Part shown: piece after piece, positions 25,901 to 37,233 of the stretch
How the letters are laid out: every line of letters starts with the position of its first letter
How positions within the stretch are numbered: position 1 is the first letter of the stretch
Source: Mucidula mucida
Taxonomy: Eukaryota; Basidiomycota; Agaricomycetes; Agaricales; Physalacriaceae
Assembly: GCA_015501055.1 (NCBI GenBank)
Contig: JADNYV010000049.1
Location: forward strand, 1 to 64,000
Length of the DNA: 64,000 bases
Reading direction: 5' to 3'
The notes under the pieces: generated by a model
What the model saw: only the letters and a program-made list of their open reading frames with translations
Told to the model about the DNA's origin: nothing
Databases searched by the model: none
Position numbers and translations under genes: made by a program

Positions 25901-27625
25901 ATGCATTCCACGTAGGCCGCGAGATGGCGTTGGGCCTGTCGAACTTCGAAGAGGACTTGAACCGTGCCTTGAACCTTGACCGCGGGGCGAGCCGAACGCG
26001 CTTGGGGCGGAACTAGCCATCGAAGGCATCTGGAGGGAAGAAGTGCGCGGAGGTACAATAGGTGATAGTTCGGGCCGGGTATCGCCATCTTCGAGATTTA
26101 ATGTTAAGATGGGCGTCGTGAGGGATACATGTTTCGTGAGGTGCGTTGTGTGACCTGCACGAGAGGAAGAAGAAACGGCGCCGTCAGTCTTGGATCTCAT
26201 ATATGCGGCACGTCGAGCAGGAGTAGAAGGATCACGAAGATCTAAAGAAGTAGATATAGTCTCAAGTTGAGAAAGTTCACCTTGGAAGTCGTCCAGGATG
26301 CCATTTAAGGTAGAGTCTTCCCCAAAGGCCCGCTGCGGTGGCGTGGAAGCCGTCGCAAGCGAGGCAGCAAGCGCCTGCTTGAGTTCAACGTCGCCAACGC
26401 TCATACTGCGACGTTTGCCGTAAGCGCCAGATGTCTCTGCAGATTTGCTTCTCATCATTTTCTGGGGTGAAGGTGTTCCTAGTTTTTCGACGAAGACCAT
26501 TGACCTGTCATCGTCCAGGTCGGGCGTTGGCTGTCCCATGATAGGAGGAAGGGGTTTGCTGAATGACGTTTGTAGGATGGTCGGTGTTGTGTCCTTGGAA
26601 GACGATGAGGTGAAGACGTCTGCTATAGGAGAGGTAGATGGACCAGCAGATTGTTGTCGGAATTCCGAGGGGACAGGAGGAACAGGCGGAGTGAAGGCTT
26701 GGAATAGTGAGGAAGGAGAACTGGCGCCGGCATCCGTTTTCTTTACAAAAAGAGGTCAACAGGGCACTTGAAGGGTGAATGGAACGCACAGATCGTTCCC
26801 GAACGGTGCCTTGGCCGAGCATCTTTCCCAAGAAGGCGCTCGTCTTTGCCCTTACCGAGGACTTTGCCGGCTGAAATGAATTGAGTTGATCACTTGGGTG
26901 AACGAAAAAGTGTCTGAGATTACCTTTGGCGAACCATTTTCCTTTGTACGTGGGCTGGGCATTACCCACTCCGGACTGGCGTCTCCAGACATGTTGCGCT
27001 GTAGTTTATTTTTCTTGGGCAGCGGAGTAACGGGGGGTGACTGGCTCGACGGCAGCCCCGTCGACGAATGCTGTCGGTTACCGTTGGACGTCCGATCGGG
27101 TAAAGGGGGAGGAGATTCGCGTCGTTTCTCGTGCTTGTGATGCCCAATAAGGACGCCGCCACGCTCTTTCGACTTGCGGAGTAGCGTGGCCAGGTCGGGA
27201 CTCGACGACGTTCCTGGAGATCGATACATTGAGCGTCGTTTCACTTGGTGCTCGCTGTCCGTCGTATCGCTGAAAACGTCACCCGACGCCGAGGACGATG
27301 ATGGTGGTAGGCCAGTAACCCTCGTTGCAGACGACTGCCCTGCAACAGGTGTCGGGGTTGGAGGAATGACCGTAGGTGTCGTGGGTGTGATGCACTTTGC
27401 TGGAGGTGAATGAAATCGGCCTGCAGGTCCCGGGCTGTCTGCACCGTGGCCGAGTGAGCTCAGGTCTGGTCCCTCCTTGAGCATCACAGTGTGTTCCGCG
27501 CGCAAAGCCGTTTCAAAATCCATTTCAGTACGCGATACTCGCTTTTGACTGGCGTTCATATCGGATCCCGCGGCGGGTTGCAGGAACGACGTTGGCGGGG
27601 GACCGGTCGACCGCGAACGGAGCAT
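22993..27625 (-). CDS. Arf guanine-nucleotide exchange factor with Sec7 and PH domains (Syt1-like)
   Basis: A large protein that would activate Arf GTPases in vesicle budding. The long N-terminus (MLRSRSTGPPP...) is disordered and rich in Ser/Pro. The Sec7 domain is spread over small exons around 25650-25000: WLGG-type entry, INKATLQHYVDFFDFSNLRLD, then the catalytic glutamate finger in YLKGETQQVDRIL, EFSRRYWDCNP, and YSLLLLNTDLHV. After a Ser-rich insert comes a PH domain (WAKEGMLCRKQYWEAASKRA to EELVNEWVSTCNYWAART) with a charged coiled-coil tail ending GGDDEDD. The domain order matches yeast Syt1-type GEFs rather than Sec7/Gea. The ATG at 27625 is the first in frame with the conserved reading. 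About 1400 residues, roughly ten exons. Confidence 0.87.
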
Positions 27626-28060
27626 ACTAGCACGGTAGCCAGTGTATTGGTCGGTCGAGCCTCGCCTTGAGCCCGCCTCTGCTCTGCTCTTGGGAGGATG
27701 ACGGTTTAACGTTTAGTAGATTAACCGCGTGATCACTACACTCACGCCTCGATCACTTGGAATGAAATACGTCTGATTTACTAGTGGTACTATATCTGTC
27801 GCGTTTCACGCTTCACCCAGTAGTCCTACAGCCCTATACCTAGTAAGTGGTAACATTAAAGTGTAGTTGGAACAAAATGGACACATGGAGAAAAGAAAAG
27901 TAAGAGTACATCTACAGGAGCAAATTGTAATAGATAGCATGACAACAAAATAGACCAATATAAATTCGTCGAGTGAGATGGTGAAGAAGTGGAGCATGCG
28001 AGCACCAATGAGGTGGAGAGGTCGAGCAGAAAGAATACATGGTTTGGCAATGATGGTCCT
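27626..28060. other. Intergenic, SEC7 upstream and AreA downstream
   Basis: Upstream region of the Sec7-domain gene and 3' region of the GATA factor gene, both on the minus strand. Short frames only; no RNA gene recognised. Confidence 0.5.
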
Positions 28061-31000
28061 CTATTGAGTCCCTTTACGCGAGGCCGCCGTTTGGATCTCA
28101 GAACCGCGCCTCTGCCGCTTCACCGCAAGTCCAACGGGAACAGTTCCTACACCGCGTCCAGCTGGAGCGCGGGTGCCCGATACCGCAGTCGAATTAGACG
28201 ACGAGCGAGGGCGCGTAGTCGACGAGGACGCTATCTTCGTGAGCCCAGACCCTTTCCGGGGACCACTTGTCGGTGCGCCAGAGGCTCGATTTCTGCCAAG
28301 ATAAGTAAATCATCGAGAATATGCAACCCTGTGATGAGCGCACCTCTTCTTGATAACGTCCGTCTTGAGCGATAACGGGCGCACAACGCCGTGGAGTTTC
28401 TGAAAACATAACGTCAGTACTTGCGACATGTCAAATCCCCAGGACACTCACGTAGAACAAACCGCAAGCATTGCCTAAAAAATCAATCAGTCACACGTGT
28501 GTCCTAACGAACGAGGGCACATACATAAAGGTTGTCCTTCGGGGTCCCGACGCCACAGCGGTGTGTTCGTGGTTTGGCAGTTCGTGCACAAAGTTGGAGA
28601 GTCGCCATCGCCCTTCCCATCCTCATTCCTGTTCTCCGAGAGATCAGGAGTACTTGTGGAAGACCTCAGTCGTGGAGAAGTGACACCGCCAGGTAACGAC
28701 TTCTTGCGCGTGTGCTCACCCCGAAGAGAAGCGTATTTCCTTCCGCTGCTCCTCAAACCCTCAGTAATAGGCCCTTCAGTCGAAGGAGGCGTCGAAGCGG
28801 TTGAAGCGTTATACGGTTCGGGTGAAGCATTAGAGCTCGACCCGACACCGTTCCATCCATCACTAGAAGGGCTTGCATGGAACGCGGGATATGTATCGCC
28901 GACGTTGAGAATCTGCGTTGGGTCCACATGTGTGTACGGATTTTGGGACAATGCCCCTGATCCGTCAATGTTCGGATACACCATTCGCATGAAATCAAGC
29001 GAATTATCCTCTAAATCATACCTTTCGCCCAACGCTACTGAAGCAGCATTCAATCCGTCGGAAGATCCAACCGAGCTAGGCTGGAAGGTAGGTCCGCTAA
29101 TCGACGACCTTGCGGAACTGTGATAGCGCCCTTCGCCATGCGCGCTTCCTTCCGCTGCCGGCAACAACGTTGGGAAGTCGCCTCCACCTTGATGGATGTC
29201 AAACATCCCGCCTTCGTATGGTCCGAAAGAGAAGTTGAAAGAGGTTGATGGGAATGAACTTGAGGGCTCGAAGTTGTGTTCGTTGTCTGCATTGACGCGA
29301 GATGTCGCCATCGACATTTCGACATCCGACGGATCTGCACGAAGCATACTTTCGACGTGAGGTGCGTCCGCGGGCCTCTTGGTGCCAATGAGGCTTGGAG
29401 AAAGAGGCTTCCCATTGACTTGGTGACGTCCCTTTAAACCTGCGAGGATTCCATCTTTACTAACAGTATGATCAAAACTAGTTTTGCGAACGTGTCTAGG
29501 GAAGGATCGATTCTCGGGAGAATGGGAAGTATTGGTAGGAGCAGCGCGAGGGAGACCGTGGAGACCAAACGAAGGCAGTGAAGACGGACCAAAAGCAGGA
29601 GAATTGAAGTTGGATGGGAAGTGAGCGCTGTTGAGATATCGAGATTCAGCGTCTGTCTCTTCGTATACGGAGGGGAGCTCTGCGCGAGCCTGGGGAGGAC
29701 TTCGCCTCGTCGCTGAGAGCATGGAAGCTCCGGACAAGGGTGGTTTCGAAGATGGAAGCCTGAAGGAGTCGGCACCTATAGAGCCCTGAGTCGGCTGACC
29801 CAGAGTTGGAAATGTATATCGAGATTCAAAGGCATGCACGCCATCAGTGTCTAACGGTTCTGGGGGTCTTGAGCGCGAACGACTTGCCGGACGCCAGTCC
29901 ATGGAAATACGCGAACGCGATCTACTCATAGCGCGCCAGTCCATGGGCGTTACGCTAGAAAAAGGGAAACTAGTAAGCAAATGATAGACAGATGGTATGA
30001 GGCTAACATACTCATCGTCGTCTTCATTGCCATCTTGATTAGCACCGTCAAATCCGACAACTCGAACTTTGGCTTTACCCTTGTCGATACGTCTTCCCCT
30101 CTCGTCGGGATCTTGAGATTCAGCTGAAGGAGGTGAAGTAGAGAGAGGGGCGGAAGGCGACGTTGCTTCAGGCTTAACCGTAATAAGACCAGTCTTATCT
30201 CGCTCCTCGTCTTCTTTCTTCTTCTTTAATGCAAGAGCCATCATACGCCAAGTAAGATTCTCCATCCGTTGGGCGTGTGGCAAGCCCGCCTTGGTCCGGG
30301 CGTACATTTTCCAGACTTGCGTCGCAAGTGGATCCTCCTTTGCTAGTTGCTCTGGATCGCCATCAGGAAGAGGCATTGGGAGCAGGTCGGGAGAGCCGGA
30401 CATGGGAGGGGACGTAAACGGACTTGTGGGATGCGAAATATTGAAGAGCTCATCAGAAAGGATGTCCGAGAATAAGGCCGACTTTGAATCAGACGGGGAT
30501 GTTGGTGATATGGGAGATTGAGTGAACGTAGAACGGCTTGACGAAGGAGGTCCTGTTACAAGAGAGAGTGGGGGTCGGTTTAGCGATTCATGTATTGTGG
30601 ATGCGGCGGGGGCTGTGGAGGCCGGGGACATCCAGAGTGATGGGGGAATTCCCGTATTTGAACGCTCACCTGGATACGAAAGGCCGGATTCAAGTGGAGA
30701 GTGTGGACCAAAACCAGCACCACCAGAAAGTGAATCATAGCCGGGAGAGGATGTAGTCCCCGAACGTCCAATTGGGACTGCATTTGCAAGTACGTTTCGA
30801 CCCGCTGCAAGGCGGCGCTCGTCACCACCGTTGAAATTGGGGTGTCTGGGCACAGCGTCAGGACGAGCAGGCTTGTGAGGGAAAGGATTGGAACCAGCCA
30901 CGCCCTTTCCGTTCTGATGAACGTTATTGGAGGAAGAGGACGAGCGTGGGATGGATGGCCGAGACGCAAAAGAAGAAGGCGGAGTATATGATACAGACGA

Positions 31001-31507
31001 GTCTGACCATTGACCAGTAGCACTAGGTTGCCCGTTAACATCTATATTGGGCAAATGTTGGCGTGAATTGGATGAAGCATTGTAGTTGGCGTGAAAGGAG
31101 CTGGCTGGTAGACTTGCGGAGTGCCCGGGTATTGGCGGAGAAATAGGACCTAAAACGCCGTTGGCCGCCAAAGTCGCAAATACGGTAGGGTTTAGAGGCG
31201 CAGAAAATATGTTGCCCCATTCTGCGATTACCCGCTCGGGATTTGAATGGTCGGACTGGCCCATTGAACTTCTGGGCATCATCAAGTGCGAGGATGGTCC
31301 CTGCGCAAGGGGCGTGTTTGCCGACCACGGGGATGAATGGGCAGAGAGCGGAAGTGAGCCAGGATGGGGACTGTGTTCAGATGCGCCAGATACTGATGGA
31401 TGGGAGGTGGGGAGGCCAGTATTGACATTTGCCCGACTCGCTGGCGACCACGAGCGGGAGAAGGAGGAATCCATGAATCCTCTCATTGACGACGATGGTG
31501 GTTCCAT
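28061..31507 (-). CDS. areA: GATA zinc-finger nitrogen regulator, AreA/Nit2 type
   Basis: Transcription activator for nitrogen-catabolite genes. The N-terminal two thirds are disordered. A conserved helical block near the middle ([19 protein letters not shown], then [18 protein letters not shown]) is the AreA-family DUF1752 signature. The DNA-binding domain is split by two introns: [18 protein letters not shown], then CNACGLFY, then [19 protein letters not shown], a C-X2-C-X17-C-X2-C finger with the basic tail of AreA rather than of GATA factors for iron or light. It ends [16 protein letters not shown] at 28061-28063. I chose the ATG at 31507 ([11 protein letters not shown]), the first after an in-frame stop; an acceptor-like CATTGCAG just upstream leaves room for another 5' exon. 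An amino-acid permease and a Dal5-like transporter lie 17-20 kb away. Confidence 0.9.
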
Positions 31508-33261
31508 CGACGAGGGCTGCAATGGACGGGGTCAGCGAGCAGACCGAGAGAGAGAGTCGGTGGAGAATTGACCAGAATAGTAGCCGAGAGCAGTCTGGTT
31601 CAGTTCGGATACAATTGCCAAGAGTATTGAGCGACTAGGAGGGCGCTTGCTGTCTCAAGCGTCGTCTACAATGAACCAAGGTCGACGGCGAAAGTGAAAC
31701 CGGTGGGAGACGATGACCGCGACTGGAAACAGCGAACGAGCGACGCAAAGGCTTGTTTACATGGATTGATTTTGCTGATTTGATTCAATCTCGATTCGGA
31801 AGGTATTTGGCTAACGGTCCGTAAACATGTACGCCCCCCGGTCACCCCCATATTTCATAACACTCGAGCTTCAGTTTCCTGGTTATTCCCAGCTTCTGAT
31901 TTGCGGTACGTTTGTTTCATAATTCCTGCTCCAGGCACAGGCTGCAAACTCAGAGCTGGCTGCAAGTCGTGCGACTAACGCAGCTGCTTGCTTTCCGCCT
32001 CGAACAACCTTTCTCCATCATCTGACTCCCAAACGTTCGTTGTACACACTTCTACACCTGACATGGCCGATGCCGGTTGAATTCACTGGGTCGTGGCGCC
32101 CTTTGCCGAGATCCCAACATACACGATCTCAACTCTACTTGCTCGTCATGTTACCACCATGTCAGTGCTTTCTCAGCTTTTCCTACGCTCTTTAACCCCA
32201 TCGCCTGCTTTCGCCGTTGCTTCTCCTTGCAACGCGCAAGATCCGAAAGATCGCATTGCGCACTCTCTCCATTGTCCTTTGTCTCCCTCTCACGGGTCTT
32301 TCTGTTGGCCTAGGATATTTATTTTCATGACAAGTCAGTAACGCGCCCTCTGTAGGCTGGCGTTCCTGACATTTTGAACCCTTGATTGATTCGATACTCG
32401 ACTGACCAGCTCCTAGTCCTTTCCATTTAAACACTCTTTCCCATTCTGGCACAAGCTCCGAAAGCAGGAGATTTGAGTCAGCCATGGCCAAGTCGGTATT
32501 ATCATTTGCCCCCCTAGGCGCGTATTCCAGAGTAGTCCCGACGCGCCCTTTGTCAATGACGCGCCTCAACCTTCCGCACGTGAACCTTCGCGCGGTATGA
32601 AATCTGAGATGCGTATTGCGCAAGATGGCTTATCGAAAAATATGCTCATCTATCCGTTATCTGGCAAAAAGACGCAATCGGTTATCGAATGATATTTAAG
32701 GCGCACAGAGTCCTGTCTCATCACCTGCTGCCTCCCCTCATCCTCCTCCCCCCCATCTTTACGTGCCCTCCCTGTCCACATCCACCATCAGCTGTGGCTC
32801 TCCGACTGAAATCTCTTCCATGGGTCTCACTCCGAGCTCGGGGTCCTTGACGTCCACACGACTCTCCAAAAGGATTATCCGTACATGGACGGTTCCGTTC
32901 ATGTTCGTGCCTGTGCACCGGAAGTTGCGGAGTTCCCGCTACCGACGTGCTTGCAATGCTGGAAAGTTAAAATCTATGGTATTCCAATATCTGAGGGCTA
33001 CAAGTACGTCGTTGTAATCCTGGTACCATCCTACGGACATTGACCATGTGCAGTCGGTGTCACTAGTGTGCTCGCAATGGCCTAACCAGATGGATCTTCC
33101 CGGCCGGGACGATATCCCATTCCATGTCATCCACTAGCATGCGGCTCCTGGAAAGAAAACCTAGAATATCCCCTCGTCGATACCGATCGCTCCTACTTCT
33201 GCCTCCGTGGCCGCCGCGTCCGAAGTCAACAGGGAGGATTCTCCACCTTCAATGCTTTGCG
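31508..33261. other. Long intergenic region upstream of areA
   Basis: This 1.75-kb interval lies between areA (leftward) and the 3' end of the peptidase gene. It probably holds the areA promoter and a long 5' leader. One plus-strand frame around 32826-33050 looks weakly coding (HTTLQKDYPYMDGSVHVRA, CWKVKIYGIPISEGYKYVV) but lacks a convincing start, so I do not call a gene. Confidence 0.45.
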
Positions 33262-34742
33262 CTAATCCTTCATCGCAGCCTCATCCGTTATAGCCGCCTT
33301 TTCCGCTTCCTGAATGACAACCCCATCCATGTGATTAGTGTCCGCTCCCTTCGCCTGGTGATCAGCAGCAGCAGCAGCAGCCGGCGCCGGGCCATCACTC
33401 CAGGCCCACGCATCGGATAGTTCACCTCGGACAAGAGCCGTTGTCAAAAATGACAGAATGCACGCAGGACTAAGAAAGTAACATCAGCACCATCTCGCGG
33501 GAAATAAACTGGAGTGTTTACGATAAGTATAGCAAAGCTGGTTGCGCCTTCCCAAAAGAGTGCATTACTGATACTGTTATTACCAGGCCTGAGATGTAGG
33601 CGGCCAAAGAAGCATAGAAGTATGGCTTCCGAAACTTTGCGTTCGCAGTTGCTGGCGATTTCTCGGAGAATCTATGGTAATCGTAACGCAGGGCGAGCGC
33701 GATGAACATCCCAGGGATCACGATGTCACCGAGCCCGAGCATCGTATAACCTCTGGTATCTGCGAAGGACAGCGACTTGGGCCAAAGCAGCTTTATAGGC
33801 GCATCCAGACTAGTGGCGACTTCGACCATCTACAGAGAATGCGACGTTAATTGACTACTCATGTCCAGTATAACGGATCGCGTACCACTTTCGTACCAAA
33901 CACCCACCAAATGTCGTAGAAGAAGAGGCCGGACAATAGAATCGTTCCAGTCTTAAAAGAGTCGATCCGAAGCAGCGAAAGTGCGTTGTGAGAGAATGAC
34001 ATAGATAAGATATCCGAAAGAAGAACCGATTTCCGGTCGGTCGAGGTAAAGGTGTAGAGGACAAAGAACAGAAGCGAGAATGGGAACAAGTATAACGAGG
34101 GAGATCTTCCGGACAATGAAAGCAGCACTGAACGCGTGTCCAGTCAGCGAAGAGCGGAAAGCCGCGGAAGAAGACCAACCAGTGGAATCTGAATGACGAT
34201 GAATCTTGAATGTATACTTTTCGAACTTCTTCCAGCGTTCAGTTCCCACAGTAAAGCTTACTAGGGCTATCGATGACTAGGCACACGTCTCAGGTTATGT
34301 TTTCCGATAGCGTATACTGAAACGCACCTTCCAGATGCTACCCAAGCCAGCAAACGAAAAGTACCAGCCCAGTATCCAATTGATCCATTCCTTGCCGACA
34401 TATTTGATAACCAGGTAGAGTCCCAGAAGAGTCGCCGAGCCGATCTACATGAACGTTGGAGTGTGCAATTGAGATGCTGGGTTCAAACCTACGAGTGGGA
34501 ACAACCACGCGTCCTCGGAAGACACTCTTTCGGGCTCATCCTCGTCATCCTCGTCATCCAATGGCTTCTCGCCAGGTTTCCTTTTCGGATTCTGTGGAAC
34601 ATGACAACTGAGCTCTGCCGCCGCGATTGCACCACTGGACACGTACAGGCAAGGACCCAAATGACCCCGCGTATATCGACGCGCTTGCCAACGTCAACAG
34701 ACCAGCATATGACGAGAACAAGTCCCAATCCAGAGTGCCCAT
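33262..34742 (-). CDS. Signal peptide peptidase (intramembrane aspartyl protease)
   Basis: Cleaves leftover signal peptides within the ER membrane. It starts MGTLDWDLFSSYAG with a first membrane segment. After an intron there is an acidic loop (DDEDDEDEPERVSSEDAWLF) and further membrane exons (LLGLYLVIKYVGKEW, SLYLFPFSLLFFVLYTF). The two catalytic aspartates are in FFYDIWWVFG (YD motif) and LGLGDIVIPG (GxGD motif), and the closing PAL motif is in QPALLYLSPAC, split by an intron. The tail is short, alanine-rich (GPAPAAAAAA) and ends AAITDEAAMKD. All three signature motifs are present, so it should be active. About eight exons, roughly 390 residues. Confidence 0.92.
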
Positions 34743-34889
34743 ATTCTTGCAGAGTTTTCAACGAGAGTTGTTCCAAGCGAAGCAGAGCGTCGAGTGAGTG
34801 AAAGGGGTTGGGGTGACACGTCGCGCGACGTTCCTTGTACATCAATAATATACACAAGTAAACAAAAGACCCCTGTCTTCATGTTCTCA

Positions 34890-36882
34890 TCAAGCTCTCG
34901 CCTTCAACTCTGCTGCGTGACTCTTCTCAAGTGCATAAACAGGATCATCAGGATAGATGGCATATCCGTCATCCCATGTATCGCCTCTGTACACGACATC
35001 AGAAGTGTACATGTCCAAACATCGTGTTTGCTTACACGTCAAGATGCGAACCTGCTTGCCTGGAGGATTCATAGAATGAGCCAGAGCACCGGCTACTTGT
35101 GAAAACACGCACCAAATGAGGTCCCCGGTCAGCCCAGAAGATATAATTTCGTTATACCACGCAGTATATACCGTAGCCTGGTTGTCGGTAACACCAAACT
35201 CCTCTAGGAGAACAGGCTTTCCTTGGCTTTTCATCGAGGCAGCGTGATCAGTAATCCATTGAGTTCCCCAAGCTTGAGGATTGCTTGATTGGCCCCAGGG
35301 GATCTGTGGCAGTTAGTCCTCTGTTTACGGACAGCGTGTTGATTATAACGTACTGGATAGGACTGCGAACAAACACCTCAGCGCGTTCTCTATGTCGGGG
35401 AAAACTTGGAAACGTACGTGGAAGGTTCCAAAGTCAATTGTACTGATCGCGAGGTTCGCGTCAAAGTCGATGCCTTCCGAGCCTCTAAATGAAATGTTAT
35501 TCTACAATTCGCACAGCCAAAGTGCGCACGAAACGTACTGATATGGGTATGTTGGAGCGCTCGGTTGATTGTAAAAACCTTCGTCTCCAATGGCCACTAA
35601 ATGGTTTGAGTCAATCGATTTAATATACGCCGATATGTCTTTCGCCCAAGAGGTAATGGTGGTTGTCGTACAGGACCCCGAAGTTGTTCTGAAATACGTG
35701 AGTACTGGTGTGGAGCATCGACTTAATAATTCGTGTTACCCAGTACTTCCCTTGCACCTTGGCTCGTTCGCCAACTCCCAAGCCATGATGGTCGGTTCGT
35801 TCGCATAACGAGAAACGAACGTCTTGATATAGTTCTTGAAAGCCGTCTGTAACAGAAGGTAAGCCATATACACGCAGACGGAGAGCTTCAGCCTTACGAT
35901 AACGGCGCTATTGGTGTAGAACAAATCGTGCGCAGAACCAGAACCAACAATCTGGTTAACGTAGACGTCCATTCCGCCATAGTCGCCCCTGCGTTGAGTA
36001 CAGCGTTATGGTATATCTTAACAACAGACTGGAAAAATACCAATTGTTCGTTCTGTAAGCGATGTGAGCTCATGAAAAACCGACCCCTCAAATGTAACCT
36101 ACAGCGCCACGATCAAACGTAAGCCGTTAGCTTTGGCGGCAGCCACGACATTGTCTATCAAATAGCGCTAGTCAGCCCAAGGCGCGCGACATGGATGTGA
36201 AGTACCAAAGTTCTGAAGACCCGTCGAACCGGTGTTAATCGTGGGTGTACTTCCCGACCAACTTTGGTAGTAAATTCCATTTGCGCTCGTCACTTCGTTG
36301 AATCCCCTGTCTTGATGTTGACATCATGTTCACCAAGATTGTTGAGCAAAACGTACCATGTCCGAACTACAGTGGAACCTGCAGCTGCAATATCGGCAAA
36401 GGCGGCATTCATGTTGGCAGTGCTATAGCCTCCAAGACCAACCCAGTAGGAATTAGAACTGGGACATGATCATCAGTTTACTATAAAGCCAAAGTGCGAA
36501 CGTGCACGTACCCTACAACAGTGTACTTGGATCCATTGAGAGTAAAACCGGTGCCAGACGTTTTCACGAAGCCAGTCGCGGTCGCTGGAGCACTCGTTGT
36601 AGACGTCGCAGCAGAAGTCGTCGTCGAAGCGCGCGACGTGGTCGAGGTGGAGCTCGCAGTACCCTTTTGGCATTGGGAATAGTAATCGTTGAGGTATACA
36701 CAAGCAAGACCAGAAGCGCAAGCTAGCATTCATCAGCACAGACACGGAAGTTAGTTCGGGACTGACGCACTTGTCTCTCCTGTATACCCAATACCACCAC
36801 ACTGACCCCACTCCACAACCACCGCCAGAGCCGGCGTGGATACAATGGCTAACAGAGCGAGAAAGCCTACTGAGAGGTTCAT
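34890..36882 (-). CDS. Secreted endo-beta-1,4-mannanase, CBM1-GH5
   Basis: Degrades mannan hemicellulose outside the cell. The signal peptide MNLSVGFLALLAIVSTPALA is followed by a complete CBM1 (WGQCGGIGYTGETTC, GLACVYLNDYYSQC), a Ser/Thr linker, and a GH5 subfamily-7 catalytic domain. Landmarks are FTLNGSKYTVVG, STVVRTWGFNEVTSANG, GLRLIVAL-type strand, YANEPTIMAWELANEPRC (acid/base Glu in the NEP motif), and GKPVLLEEFGVT (nucleophile Glu). It ends KSHAAELKARA. About twelve small exons, several under 100 bases. Full length for the family with no break seen. It supports a wood- or litter-decay lifestyle. Confidence 0.93.
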
Positions 36883-37233
36883 GGCGTACAGCGAGCAAGA
36901 GCGATGAGCATCAAGCTTTATATATCAGGAGGTCATCAGCATTGAGCCTTTCGGTGTATTCATACCATTGAAACTTATCCCGTCGGCCCGCTGCTTTGCG
37001 AAGTCATTCCGAAGCCACTGCAAAAGCATCTGCGCGACTTGCGAGAATTGTCCGCCTGCAGTAGCACGGATTGTATCAGGTGTCAACTCATCTGGACGTC
37101 GAAAGGTACGTCGCGCAATGTATAAACGCCGTTGAGGCTTCCGCCCAGAGCATCATACGCATGTTACCATCATGTGCCCAAACGCAATATTAGTATTAGC
37201 AGAAAGACAGGATCAGAATATAGGTCTGGAAGT
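36883..37233. other. Intergenic, mannanase promoter side
   Basis: About 350 bp between the mannanase start and the 3' end of the gamma-glutamyltransferase gene. No coding sequence recognised; contains the mannanase promoter. Confidence 0.5.

Noticed and set aside
31666..31851. 61-codon upstream frame in the areA leader
   Set aside because: It could be a regulatory uORF, but its position in the transcript is unknown and nothing in the sequence supports its translation.
36494..36726. Plus-strand frames over the mannanase linker
   Set aside because: They are antisense shadows of the Ser/Thr-rich linker of the GH5 enzyme.
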